Shown: positions 1-6,238 of the stretch, in pieces | How the letters are laid out: the number at the start of each line of letters is the position of its first letter | Position numbering within the stretch: the stretch's first letter is position 1 | From: G026625185 sp035256645 | GTDB lineage: Bacteria; Desulfobacterota; WTBG01; JAGOGO01 | Assembly: GCA_035256645.1 (NCBI GenBank) | Contig: DATEXU010000169.1 | Location: 1-10,224 of the forward strand | DNA: 10,224 bases | Reading direction: 5' to 3' | Made by a program: the position numbers and the translations under genes | Notes under the pieces: generated by a model | Seen by the model: only the letters and a program-made list of their open reading frames with translations | What the model was told of the DNA's origin: nothing | The model's database searches: none

Positions 1-192
1 TTGCTGGGCCGGCTGGATGACGATATTCCGCTGACGGCTCTCTGGAACAATCCGGTTATGAAAAATTTTCGCCGTCAATTTATCACCGAAGTGGATAAAA
101 TTTCATTTTGCAATCATTGTCCCTATAAGAGACAGGTGGTCTGGGATGCAACGGTCGAGTATCACTGGCTGACTGATGCGGCAAGGGAATAA
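1..192 (+). CDS. Radical SAM/SPASM-type protein, C-terminal end (partial at left edge)
   Basis: The frame is open from the first base to TAA at 190-192, so only the last 63 residues are visible and the true start lies outside the window. The visible part reads like the end of a SPASM-type domain: a Leu-Gly-x-Leu-Asp-Asp stretch, a 'LTALWNNPVMKNFR' segment (in SPASM proteins the sequence before the last cysteines typically reads Gly-Asn-Leu...Leu-x-x-Ile-Trp-Asn), then a closing Cys-x-x-Cys-Pro pair at residues 37-40. In this family such cysteines bind an auxiliary iron-sulfur cluster of an enzyme that modifies peptides or other substrates. No substrate can be inferred. The gene converges with the minus-strand MBL gene downstream. 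The family assignment rests on one short segment, and the N-terminal CxxxCxxC motif cannot be seen. Confidence 0.6.
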   Translation: MLGRLDDDIPLTALWNNPVMKNFRRQFITEVDKISFCNHCPYKRQVVWDATVEYHWLTDAARE

Positions 193-443
193 TAAAATAA
201 TTTTTTAGTGTATGAATGTTGTCTGTGTAACCGGAGCGATGGTTTGATCGTTACACCTCAGCCGGGCTAAAGACGGCCATGAAAGGGAAAATCCAGAAAG
301 TTGGGGGGTGGAGTTGGGGACGCTCTTCACATTTACAGTTTTAAATTATTTAGTTTTCATCCATGCCAAGGGAAGGCATCAGGGTCAGGCCTCCACATTG
401 ACGAAGTAAAGCCGCCCCTCCCCTTTCCCACCGCTATATTAGC
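193..443. other. Convergent intergenic region
   Basis: This gene-free stretch lies between the stop of the left-edge gene and the stop of the minus-strand MBL gene. It contains one copy of a degenerate 20-base motif, GCATCRGGGTCAKGYCTMCA, at 377-396, discussed as a repeat below. A weak 5-bp stem (ATGCC/GGCAT) at about 363-379 overlaps it. No strong terminator with a U-tract was found for either converging gene, and no tRNA or small gene was recognised. Confidence 0.5.
377..396 (+). repeat. Imperfect 20-base repeat, copy A
   Basis: This copy matches 1666-1685 at 16 of 20 positions in the same orientation (consensus GCATCRGGGTCAKGYCTMCA). The two copies flank the MBL gene. They may be remnants of a dispersed repeat. 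Chance similarity is not excluded with only two diverged copies. Confidence 0.3.
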
Positions 444-1448
444 TTATGCGCCCTGTCGCCAAAGAGAATAGTAAATTTTCCCGCCTTTCACCTCTTGAGC
501 AACCTTCCCTTCCCTCATTAGCTTGGTGAGGATAGAATCAGCCACCCCCAAAGAATGGTACCAAAAGCTATAATCATCCGGCTTTTCACGGATAATGACG
601 TTGGTGATGTGAGCCAATGTTGACGCCTTGTCTTTTAAAATATCGACAATCATCTCCTCACACGATAAAATATTGCTCAGCGCTGCTTCAATATGATGAC
701 CGGGATGGTGGATTATTCTTCCGTGACCTGGCAAGAGGACTTTAAGTTTTATCTTTTGTACCTGGTGAAGCGACTGGATATACCTATCAACATCTGATCC
801 GGTGATATCGGACAAAAGCGGTATTCCCTTTTCCACGATAAAATCACCCGTAAAAAGAAGCCCCTTACTGGGTTCGTAAAGCGAGATGTCCCATGGCGTG
901 TGTGACGGCGTGTGAATCACCCTCAACTCCAGGTCCCCGATGCTTACCCTATCCGAGTCCTTCACTGGCCGGTTAATGACCAGCCCCTCCTGGGAAAGGT
1001 CAACCGCGTTATTATAATCTCCGAAAAACTTCTTTGATTGTTTGATTAAAAGATGAGGAGCACCTTTCGCCTTGGTGTCAAAAAAATCGTTCGCGGTTGA
1101 AAGAAGATTGTCGAGAAAGGGGCTATACCGCGCAAAGATTCCAATTGCACCAGAAAATGCGATGTTGATGACCTTGGGGTTAAGCCTCTTTATCGCCCAC
1201 CCACCTCCGCAATGGTCTATATGAGGGTGAGTATAAATGATATGTCCGACATCGGTTAATTCATAGCCCAGATGGCGGATGATTCTCTCCAGGCACTCGA
1301 AAGAGCTGACATGACTATGGCCGGTATCAACCAGGGCGATGGTGTCGTTTACCAGAACATAAACATTCACGAACTTATCGTAAAAATGAGGAATGTTGAT
1401 TTGAAAAATCTTATCGGCAATCTGGCACAGCCTTTTTTGCGGGCACAT
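444..1448 (-). CDS. MBL-fold metallo-hydrolase with C-terminal winged-helix-like domain
   Basis: This 334-residue protein is a metallo-beta-lactamase-superfamily hydrolase, presumably cytoplasmic because no signal peptide is evident. The metal site looks complete: Thr-His-Pro-His-Ile-Asp-His at 73-79 (the HxHxDH motif, ligands H74, H76, D78, H79), H183 in the His-Thr-Pro-Ser-His-Thr-Pro segment (179-185), D202 in Phe-Thr-Gly-Asp, and H242 in Pro-Gly-His-Gly. Members with all of these normally bind two zinc or iron ions and hydrolyse thioesters, phosphodiesters, lactones or similar bonds. Residues about 265-330 resemble the winged-helix tail of LACTB2-like MBL proteins. The ATG at 1448 is preceded on the minus strand by an AGAAAGG-like ribosome site about 12 bases away. 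The gene lies downstream of the radical SAM gene on the same strand after a 261-base gap, so co-transcription is possible but not shown. The substrate is unknown. Confidence 0.85.
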   Translation of the reverse strand: MCPQKRLCQIADKIFQINIPHFYDKFVNVYVLVNDTIALVDTGHSHVSSFECLERIIRHLGYELTDVGHIIYTHPHIDHCGGGWAIKRLNPKVINIAFSGAIGIFARYSPFLDNLLSTANDFFDTKAKGAPHLLIKQSKKFFGDYNNAVDLSQEGLVINRPVKDSDRVSIGDLELRVIHTPSHTPWDISLYEPSKGLLFTGDFIVEKGIPLLSDITGSDVDRYIQSLHQVQKIKLKVLLPGHGRIIHHPGHHIEAALSNILSCEEMIVDILKDKASTLAHITNVIIREKPDDYSFWYHSLGVADSILTKLMREGKVAQEVKGGKIYYSLWRQGA

Positions 1449-1665
1449 TTTTTTCTTGGCGCCTTTCTTCTTATCCTATTCTTTTTTTTAACCTGTGGGC
1501 GGGGAAAAATCAATAAAAAGTAAATAGCCTCCCCAATAAAAACCGTTTCTATCGGGATAAAGGAATTAAAATAAAAAATCCAACCTGAAAAACCTCACCA
1601 AAGGCCAGGGAGCGGAGCCGAGACGGAGGGAGGGGACATCCATTAAATTATAACATTCTAGGAAA

Positions 1666-1685
1666 AGCATCGGGGTCATGTCTAC
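1666..1685 (+). repeat. Imperfect 20-base repeat, copy B
   Basis: This is the second copy of the 20-base motif found at 377-396, on the other side of the MBL gene. It overlaps the weak hairpin at 1670-1702 just downstream of the radical SAM stop codon. Confidence 0.3.
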
Positions 1686-1702
1686 AGGGTGTGTTGCCCC
1701 GA
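1670..1702 (-). terminator. Possible weak terminator downstream of the radical SAM gene
   Basis: TCGGGG (1670-1675) pairs perfectly with CCCCGA (1697-1702) around a 21-base loop. On the minus strand the stem begins 8 bases after the radical SAM stop codon and is followed by TGCTTTTCC, a short and interrupted T-run. The 6-bp stem and long loop make this a weak candidate. If it works, it would separate the radical SAM gene from the MBL gene. Confidence 0.25.
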
Positions 1703-1709
1703 AATTTTA

Positions 1710-3389
1710 TTATACCGTATTCTTGAGGATTGGCTGGTTCCCCGCTTTCTCGAAAAAAGAGTCTAACACTTTTTTTGAGGTTTCTTCCTTTTTTCTCATC
1801 ATCCCTTCAGAGGTTTTTATCAAACTGAAAAAAGCTTTCTCCCGCGACAGCCCTAAAACCAAATCAACCCATGCAGGGACATCCTCGGTCTTGTCCGATG
1901 TTATCAACGCGTCTTTTGCTTTCCCCCGTTCCTTGAGAACAAGAAAAAGTTCCTTCACAGTCATTCCGTCATCAAGTTTTTTCTCAGCCATCTTTCCTTT
2001 AATAAAGTTTATCACCCGCGTGAGGCGGAAAAGGGTTACCAGATCGAGGCGGGTGAAACCTTTTGTCTCAAGGGGAAAAGCGCTGGAACGCCACTGCATG
2101 GGATGAGGTGGGAGTAAGTGTTCTTTTTTACAGACCTCAAACAAAGGGGTTCCGGGAGTAGGATAGTAGATGCTTGGCCCGATAAGCGCCCTTTTTCCCA
2201 TCAGGTAGATGATTGTTTCTACCATCTCCTCAAGCGTTTGACCCGGCATCCCTAAAATTGCGTAGGCAATAACCTGTAACCCTATTTTTTCTGCCTCACT
2301 CACGATCAAATCAAAATCGATTAACCCCCGGGGCCGCTTCATTCTCTCCCTGGTTAAAGTATCTGTGCTCACGAACGAGAGGTTGATCGTTCTGAAACCT
2401 GCTTTTTTCATCAATCCGAGCAGTTCTCCATCCAGCGAGGCAAAAGAAACGCCGTTCATGGCCGAGAGTTCAAGGTTCCCTTCCCCAAAGGTTTCGATAA
2501 TCAGGCTAAGCAGCTGTTTTGCCCGTTTAAGATCAAAGGTGAAATTATCATCTTCAATATCAAAGGCCTGAATATCAAATTTTTCTCGACACTCCATCAT
2601 CTCGTGAATAATATTTTCAGGAGACCGCCGCCTGAAAGCAGTGCCCATAACCAGATGAGCTGAACAGTAAGCGCATCCATGAGGACAGCCCCGGCTGGTG
2701 ATGATCATGGTTGACCGTTTCCTTTTTATTCGGTAGCAATCCGGGTCGAGAAGTTTTCTCGCCGGATAAGGAAGAAAGTCCAGGTCCTCAATAAAACTCT
2801 TCACCGGGTTAATCCGCACGTCCCCGTCACAATTGATGCCGATCCCATCATAATCTTCAATTTTTTTTCTTCCTTTTTTTTCAATTTGATCCAAAAGCCA
2901 GGGAAACCGGACTTCTCCCTCCCCTAAAATAATGTAATCAACAAAAGGATTTTTCAGCATTCCTTCAGGATCACCGCTTACGTGTGCCCCTCCCATTACC
3001 ACAATTTTCTTTTCATCCCATTCTTTAATGATCCGGGCAACCTCCAAAGCCTCTCCGTGATACGGGGTAAAGGAAGCAGAAATCCCAAACACATCAGCGC
3101 GAGAATCTTTAATTTTTTCCTTTATCTCCTCCCATCCCCTGCCAAAATGGTAATAGCCGGAATAAAGTTTAAAGGGACTCCGGTCATTAAAGGGATAAAA
3201 ATTACGAAGATAGGAGAGCTCCGGCGGGATGGAGATCATTTTTTTCTTTTCCGCCTGACAGTCGAGGATTTCAACCTCGTGACCTTGAGCCTGGAGGGAA
3301 GCCGCCAGATACGCCAGCCCGATTGGCTGAGTACGAATCGTGGTCTGATAAAAGTCCTGAATGGGCGGTTGAATAAGAAGAATCTTCAT
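1710..3389 (-). CDS. Radical SAM protein with N-terminal B12-binding-like domain
   Basis: This 559-residue protein has the layout of the B12-binding radical SAM family. A Rossmann-like N-terminal domain spans about residues 1-190: it opens with MKILLIQPP, continues with Pro-Ile-Gly-Leu-Ala-Tyr-Leu-Ala, and carries Met-Gly-Gly-Ala-His at 132-136 and Leu-Gly-Glu-Gly-Glu at 155-159. A radical SAM core follows, with C235-x3-C239-x2-C242 in Arg-Gly-Cys-Pro-His-Gly-Cys-Ala-Tyr-Cys to hold the 4Fe-4S cluster that cleaves S-adenosylmethionine. An acidic Glu-Asp-Asp-Asn-Phe segment lies near 279-283 and Gly-Met-Pro-Gly-Gln-Thr at 380-385. The classical DxHxxG cobalamin-coordinating motif is not visible, as in many family members, so actual B12 binding is uncertain. 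Members methylate or rearrange varied substrates, and none can be named here. The C-terminal 110 residues are helical and charged and were not recognised. The ATG at 3389 has no clear ribosome site (an A/T-rich run precedes it), so the start is less certain than the family. Confidence 0.88.
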   Translation of the reverse strand: MKILLIQPPIQDFYQTTIRTQPIGLAYLAASLQAQGHEVEILDCQAEKKKMISIPPELSYLRNFYPFNDRSPFKLYSGYYHFGRGWEEIKEKIKDSRADVFGISASFTPYHGEALEVARIIKEWDEKKIVVMGGAHVSGDPEGMLKNPFVDYIILGEGEVRFPWLLDQIEKKGRKKIEDYDGIGINCDGDVRINPVKSFIEDLDFLPYPARKLLDPDCYRIKRKRSTMIITSRGCPHGCAYCSAHLVMGTAFRRRSPENIIHEMMECREKFDIQAFDIEDDNFTFDLKRAKQLLSLIIETFGEGNLELSAMNGVSFASLDGELLGLMKKAGFRTINLSFVSTDTLTRERMKRPRGLIDFDLIVSEAEKIGLQVIAYAILGMPGQTLEEMVETIIYLMGKRALIGPSIYYPTPGTPLFEVCKKEHLLPPHPMQWRSSAFPLETKGFTRLDLVTLFRLTRVINFIKGKMAEKKLDDGMTVKELFLVLKERGKAKDALITSDKTEDVPAWVDLVLGLSREKAFFSLIKTSEGMMRKKEETSKKVLDSFFEKAGNQPILKNTV

Positions 3390-3440
3390 TGGTTTTTAAA
3401 AAATAATTGTATACACAATGGCATAAGTTTTATTCAGATT

Positions 3441-3520
3441 GTCATTCCGGGCTTGACCCGGAATCCAGTATTTTTCTGGATTCCCGCTCTCGTGCCCTTC
3501 AGGGTATCCGCGGGAATGAC
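3441..3520. repeat. Dispersed palindromic repeat, copy 1 (complete)
   Basis: This 80-base element is bounded by perfect 8-base inverted ends, GTCATTCC (3441-3448) and GGAATGAC (3513-3520). It can form three hairpins: ATTCCGGG/CCCGGAAT with a CTTGA loop (3444-3464), GGAATCCAG/CTGGATTCC with a 7-base loop (3460-3484), and ATTCCCGC/GCGGGAAT with a 22-base loop (3480-3517). Neighbouring hairpins share bases, so adjacent ones exclude each other. It resembles the widespread GTCATTCCGG...GGAATCCAG class of intergenic repeats known from many proteobacteria and related lineages. No transposase is present, so any mobility would be in trans. Confidence 0.85.
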
Positions 3521-3578
3521 GCGTTAGGTTGTGGTTTATGACGCAGTGAATAAATAAATACCAAATTAATATCTTTTA

Positions 3579-3607
3579 TTGAAAATACCTATTCTTTATA
3601 TTATAAC
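3579..3607 (+). promoter_or_regulatory. Candidate sigma70-type promoter for glyS (upstream site)
   Basis: TTGAAA (3579-3584, 5 of 6 matches to the -35 consensus) and TATAAC (3602-3607, 5 of 6 matches to the -10 consensus) are separated by exactly 17 bases in an A/T-rich stretch. The inverted pair ATACCT (3585-3590) and AGGTAT (3608-3613) brackets the -10 box and could be an operator. The predicted transcript starts near 3614, leaving a leader of about 195 bases before glyS. A/T-rich sequence makes chance matches common. Confidence 0.45.
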
Positions 3608-3626
3608 AGGTATGTTTTAATTTTTG

Positions 3627-3655
3627 TTGACTTATTTACGCAAAATTTTTAGACT
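3627..3655 (+). promoter_or_regulatory. Second candidate promoter for glyS
   Basis: TTGACT (3627-3632, 5 of 6 matches) is followed after 17 bases by TAGACT (3650-3655, 4 of 6 matches). It lies 48 bases downstream of the other promoter-like site and would act in tandem with it or as an alternative. Confidence 0.35.
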
Positions 3656-3797
3656 TTTATATAACTTCAACCCACGAAAGCAGGACCTCACCAGGCCCCT
3701 TATTTGTTAGAGCCCTTCAAGCACGCCTAATGGTAACAGGACAGAAGGATTTAACGGTTTGTTTTTTTGTTTAAATAAACGAAAAGCTTTTTGAAGC

Positions 3798-3801
3798 AGG
3801 A
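3798..3801 (+). promoter_or_regulatory. Ribosome binding site that decides the glyS start
   Basis: AGGA lies 7 bases before the ATG at 3809, the best spacing among the in-frame starts. TTG at 3791 lies upstream of it, and ATG at 3803 leaves only one base of spacing. Confidence 0.6.
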
Positions 3802-3808
3802 CATGGTA

Positions 3809-5878
3809 ATGACCGGAGAACTTTTATTAGAAATTGGCACTGAGGAAATACCAGCCGGATTTTTATCCCCCGCTCTGGAGGGAATGAAAAATCTCCTCCA
3901 AACTGAGTTGGAAAATCAAAGAATCCATTGTGAAAAGATCATTACCCTCGGCACGCCCCGGCGTTTAGTCCTGTGCGCCCAAGGCATGGCTGAAAAACAA
4001 ACTGACACTGTTGTCGAAACGGTGGGGCCTCCGGAAAAAGTCGCCTTTGATGCTAAAGGCAACCCTACCAAAGCCGCCGAAAGTTTCGCCCTTCGGCAGG
4101 GAGTAGCCCTCTCCGACCTTGGAGTCGTGGATACGCCAAAAGGGAAATATATTCAGGTAACCAAAAAAATTATCGGAAAAGAAACGGTTTCTCTTCTGCC
4201 CGAGTTTTTAGAAAAAGTTATTTTCACTATTCCTTTTCCCAAGTCCATGCGCTGGGCAAATTCTGATGTGCGGTTTGTCCGGCCGATTAAATGGATTCTC
4301 GCCCTGTTTAATAACACGATTATCCCTCTGAGTATTGATACGTTGAAAAGCTCAAATCAATCCTGGGGGCATCGCTTTCTGAGCAACAAGTCTTTTACTG
4401 TTCATGATGTTGCGTCCTATCTCCAACAGACTGAAGAAAATTTTGTCGTGCCGGAGATTGAAAAAAGAAAAACACGGATACAAAAAGACGCCCGGCAATT
4501 AGCGGAAGACGTGGGAGGAAAAGTACTGGACGATGAAGATCTCCTGGATGAAGTAGCCAACTTGACAGAGTATCCGGTTACCCTGCGAGGCTCTTTCGCT
4601 CCCGCATTCCTGGAATTGCCGCGCGATGTGCTCATCAGTTCCATGCGCGAGCATCAAAAGTACTTTGCTCTCATTGACGCACACGGCGCGCTCCTTCCCT
4701 ATTTCATCGTGGTTTCCAACAACCAGGCGCGCGATCCGCAGGTCGTGATTAAGGGAAACGAGCGGGTTCTTTCGGCCCGGCTTACTGATGCCCGGTTTTT
4801 CTTCCGGGAAGACCGTAAAAAAACTCTCGTTGACCGCGTGGGCGCGTTAAAGCACGTTGTGTATCAGGTTAAACTCGGCTCCCTGTATGACAAGGTGGTA
4901 AGGCTCACGGAGATCACCTCTCATCTTGTGCGCGCGGTAAACCCCGCGCTTGCTCAAAAAACCCAGCGGGCAGCCCTGCTCTGTAAAACCGACCTTTTAA
5001 CCGCCATGGTAGGTGAGTTTCCTTCCTTACAAGGAACCATGGGCCGGGAATACGCTCTTTTAGAAGGTGAGGACCCGGACGTAGCCCAGGCGCTGTATGA
5101 ACATTACCTTCCCACGACCCGAAAAGGGATCCTCCCCGCGTCGGTTATTGGCTCGCTTTTAAGTATCGCGGAAAAAATGGATAACATCGTCGGCTGTTTC
5201 AGCATCGGACTTATTCCTACCGGAACCGCGGATCCCTATGCTCTCAGACGCCAAGCATTAGGCATTATCAATATCATCCTTGAAAAATCTTTTCACCTTC
5301 ATCTGTCTAACCTCCTCAGCAGAAGCATCGAGCTTTTTGCCGCTAAAGCAACCCGCGGTCTGGATGCGATCCGGGATGAGGTGTTAGAATTCATCCGCGT
5401 TCGTTTCCTTAACCAGCTCACCGCTCAAGGATTTGATCATGATGTGGTCGAGGCAGCTTCCGCGGCAGGTTTTGTGGATATGGTTGAGGTATTTGAACGG
5501 ATCACGGCCTTACAGGAATTGAAAAAGCAACCGGACTTTCAGCCCCTGGCTATCACCTTCAAACGGGTAGTGAACATCATCGCTTCTCATGCGTATGAAG
5601 AAGTCAATCCTTCGTTATTGGCAGAGGAAGGGGAAAAAAACCTGTACGATGCTTACCAAAAACTGGCAATAAAAGTTCATCACCTCATTGAAATCCGGGA
5701 TTACCCGGCAGCGTTAAACCATCTGGCACGTTTAAAGCCAACGGTGGATAATTTTTTTGACGGAGTCATGGTCATGTGCGATGATCAGGCGGTAAAGGCA
5801 AACCGACTGGCTTTATTAGGCAAGGTCGCCGCGCTTTTCCGGGGGGTGGCTGATTTCGCGAAGATTATCACCGAATGA
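3809..5878 (+). CDS. glyS: Glycyl-tRNA synthetase beta subunit
   Basis: This is the large subunit of the bacterial alpha2beta2 glycyl-tRNA synthetase, which attaches glycine to tRNA-Gly in the cytoplasm. The alpha subunit (GlyQ) holds the aminoacylation active site; the beta subunit binds tRNA. From the ATG at 3809 the protein has 689 residues, typical for the family. The hallmark N-terminus Leu-Leu-Leu-Glu-Ile-Gly-Thr-Glu-Glu-Ile-Pro is at 5-15, followed by Met-Arg-Trp-Ala...Val-Arg-Pro-Ile-Lys-Trp (147-162), Met-Arg-Glu-His-Gln-Lys-Tyr-Phe (279-286), Pro-Thr-Gly-Thr-Ala-Asp-Pro-Tyr-Ala-Leu-Arg-Arg (470-481) and a DALR-type anticodon-binding end with Val-Asp-Asn-Phe-Phe-Asp-Gly-Val-Met-Val-Met (646-656). 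An upstream in-frame TTG at 3791 would add six residues, but the ribosome site favours 3809. glyQ usually sits immediately upstream but is absent here, where a gene-free region and a divergent radical SAM gene lie instead. ppdK follows on the same strand. Confidence 0.97.
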   Translation: MTGELLLEIGTEEIPAGFLSPALEGMKNLLQTELENQRIHCEKIITLGTPRRLVLCAQGMAEKQTDTVVETVGPPEKVAFDAKGNPTKAAESFALRQGVALSDLGVVDTPKGKYIQVTKKIIGKETVSLLPEFLEKVIFTIPFPKSMRWANSDVRFVRPIKWILALFNNTIIPLSIDTLKSSNQSWGHRFLSNKSFTVHDVASYLQQTEENFVVPEIEKRKTRIQKDARQLAEDVGGKVLDDEDLLDEVANLTEYPVTLRGSFAPAFLELPRDVLISSMREHQKYFALIDAHGALLPYFIVVSNNQARDPQVVIKGNERVLSARLTDARFFFREDRKKTLVDRVGALKHVVYQVKLGSLYDKVVRLTEITSHLVRAVNPALAQKTQRAALLCKTDLLTAMVGEFPSLQGTMGREYALLEGEDPDVAQALYEHYLPTTRKGILPASVIGSLLSIAEKMDNIVGCFSIGLIPTGTADPYALRRQALGIINIILEKSFHLHLSNLLSRSIELFAAKATRGLDAIRDEVLEFIRVRFLNQLTAQGFDHDVVEAASAAGFVDMVEVFERITALQELKKQPDFQPLAITFKRVVNIIASHAYEEVNPSLLAEEGEKNLYDAYQKLAIKVHHLIEIRDYPAALNHLARLKPTVDNFFDGVMVMCDDQAVKANRLALLGKVAALFRGVADFAKIITE

Positions 5879-5943
5879 TGTAAACTATAGTGAACGACCT
5901 AAATAAAGAGGCATCTTTTTTGACATGCCGTTGCCCCGCTATT

Positions 5944-6064
5944 GTCATTCCGTGCTTGACACGGAATCCAGAGGTTGGCAAGCAATAAATCAGTTTCATC
6001 GCTTCATGATCCACCCTTTCTGGATTCCCGCGCCTGTGCCCTCCAGGGTATTCGCCGGAATGAC
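5944..6064. repeat. Dispersed palindromic repeat, copy 2 (expanded centre)
   Basis: This copy has the same terminal GTCATTCC/GGAATGAC (5944-5951, 6057-6064) and the same inner GGAATCCAG/CTGGATTCC (5963-5971, 6020-6028) as copy 1. The central loop is 48 bases instead of 7, giving 121 bases in total. The left hairpin is ATTCCGTG/CACGGAAT around CTTGA. Relative to copy 1 it has a paired change (a G-C pair replaced by T-A) that keeps the stem intact. Confidence 0.85.
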
Positions 6065-6126
6065 ATCGGGAAACTGGAGCGGAATGAGAACAGCATTTTC
6101 CATGTCAACTTATTTAAGTCTTTCAC

Positions 6127-6132
6127 TATAAA
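6127..6132 (+). promoter_or_regulatory. Candidate -10 box of a ppdK promoter
   Basis: TATAAA matches the -10 consensus at 5 of 6 positions and would start a transcript near 6139, just ahead of the leader hairpin. No good -35 lies 16-18 bases upstream, so this is tentative; it could need an activator or be a chance match. Confidence 0.25.
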
Positions 6133-6150
6133 TTTCACGAAATCAAAGGT

Positions 6151-6200
6151 GGGCTTACCGTGAATCGGACGCGTACGCGGTTGTCTGATGATTTAAGCCC
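6151..6200 (+). promoter_or_regulatory. Nested stem-loop in the ppdK leader
   Basis: An outer stem GGGCTTA (6151-6157)/TAAGCCC (6194-6200) encloses an inner stem ATCGGAC (6164-6170)/GTCTGAT (6183-6189), which has one G-U pair. A perfect 10-base palindrome, CGCGTACGCG (6170-6179), straddles the apex of the inner stem. The structure ends 38 bases before the ppdK ATG and is followed by an A/T-rich run with seven consecutive Ts (6213-6219). It could be a leader RNA element, an attenuator-like hairpin or a protein-binding site. It matches no riboswitch class that I recognise. Confidence 0.35.
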
Positions 6201-6227
6201 GGCAATTATATATTTTTTTAATAGAAT

Positions 6228-6232
6228 AGGAG
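6228..6232 (+). promoter_or_regulatory. Strong ribosome binding site of ppdK
   Basis: AGGAG lies 6 bases before the ATG at 6239 and selects it over an in-frame TTG at 6233, which abuts the site. Confidence 0.8.
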
Positions 6233-6238
6233 TTGTCC

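Larger units (their letters stand above)
3390..3808. other. Divergent intergenic region between the radical SAM gene and glyS
   Basis: This 419-base stretch lies between divergent genes. It contains a complete dispersed palindromic repeat (3441-3520), a very A/T-rich segment (about 3541-3660) with two promoter-like sites facing glyS, and an untranslated leader of roughly 150-195 bases. On the radical SAM side there is a 14-base inverted repeat, ATTGT-ATAC-ACAAT (3406-3419), which overlaps a TACAAT that could be a minus-strand -10 box but lacks a matching -35. No T-box consensus and no remnant of glyQ were recognised in the leader. Confidence 0.6.
5879..6238. other. Intergenic region between glyS and ppdK
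   Basis: This 360-base stretch contains an expanded copy of the dispersed repeat (5944-6064), a -10-like TATAAA at 6127-6132, and the hairpin-forming leader of ppdK (6151-6200). Near 5914-5931 there is a GGCAT/ATGCC stem without a following U-tract, too weak to call a glyS terminator. Frames open across the repeat are translations of the palindrome, not genes. Confidence 0.6.

Noticed and set aside
2982..3527. Open frame of 181 codons on the + strand
   Set aside because: It lies mostly antisense to the radical SAM gene, whose motifs are clear, and its end is again repeat-derived.
3614..3808. T-box riboswitch in the glyS leader
   Set aside because: The leader is long enough, but the conserved T-box sequence and an antiterminator/terminator pair are not visible.
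5914..5931. Terminator after glyS
   Set aside because: The GGCAT/ATGCC stem is only 5 bp and no U-tract follows it.
3441..6064. CRISPR array or spaced direct repeats
   Set aside because: Only three widely separated copies exist, with inverted internal structure and no regular spacers.
5925..6131. Open frame of about 68 codons on the + strand between glyS and ppdK
   Set aside because: It is a translation of the palindromic repeat (the familiar His-Ser-x-Leu-Asp-x-Glu-Ser pattern), has no ribosome site and has no independent protein character.
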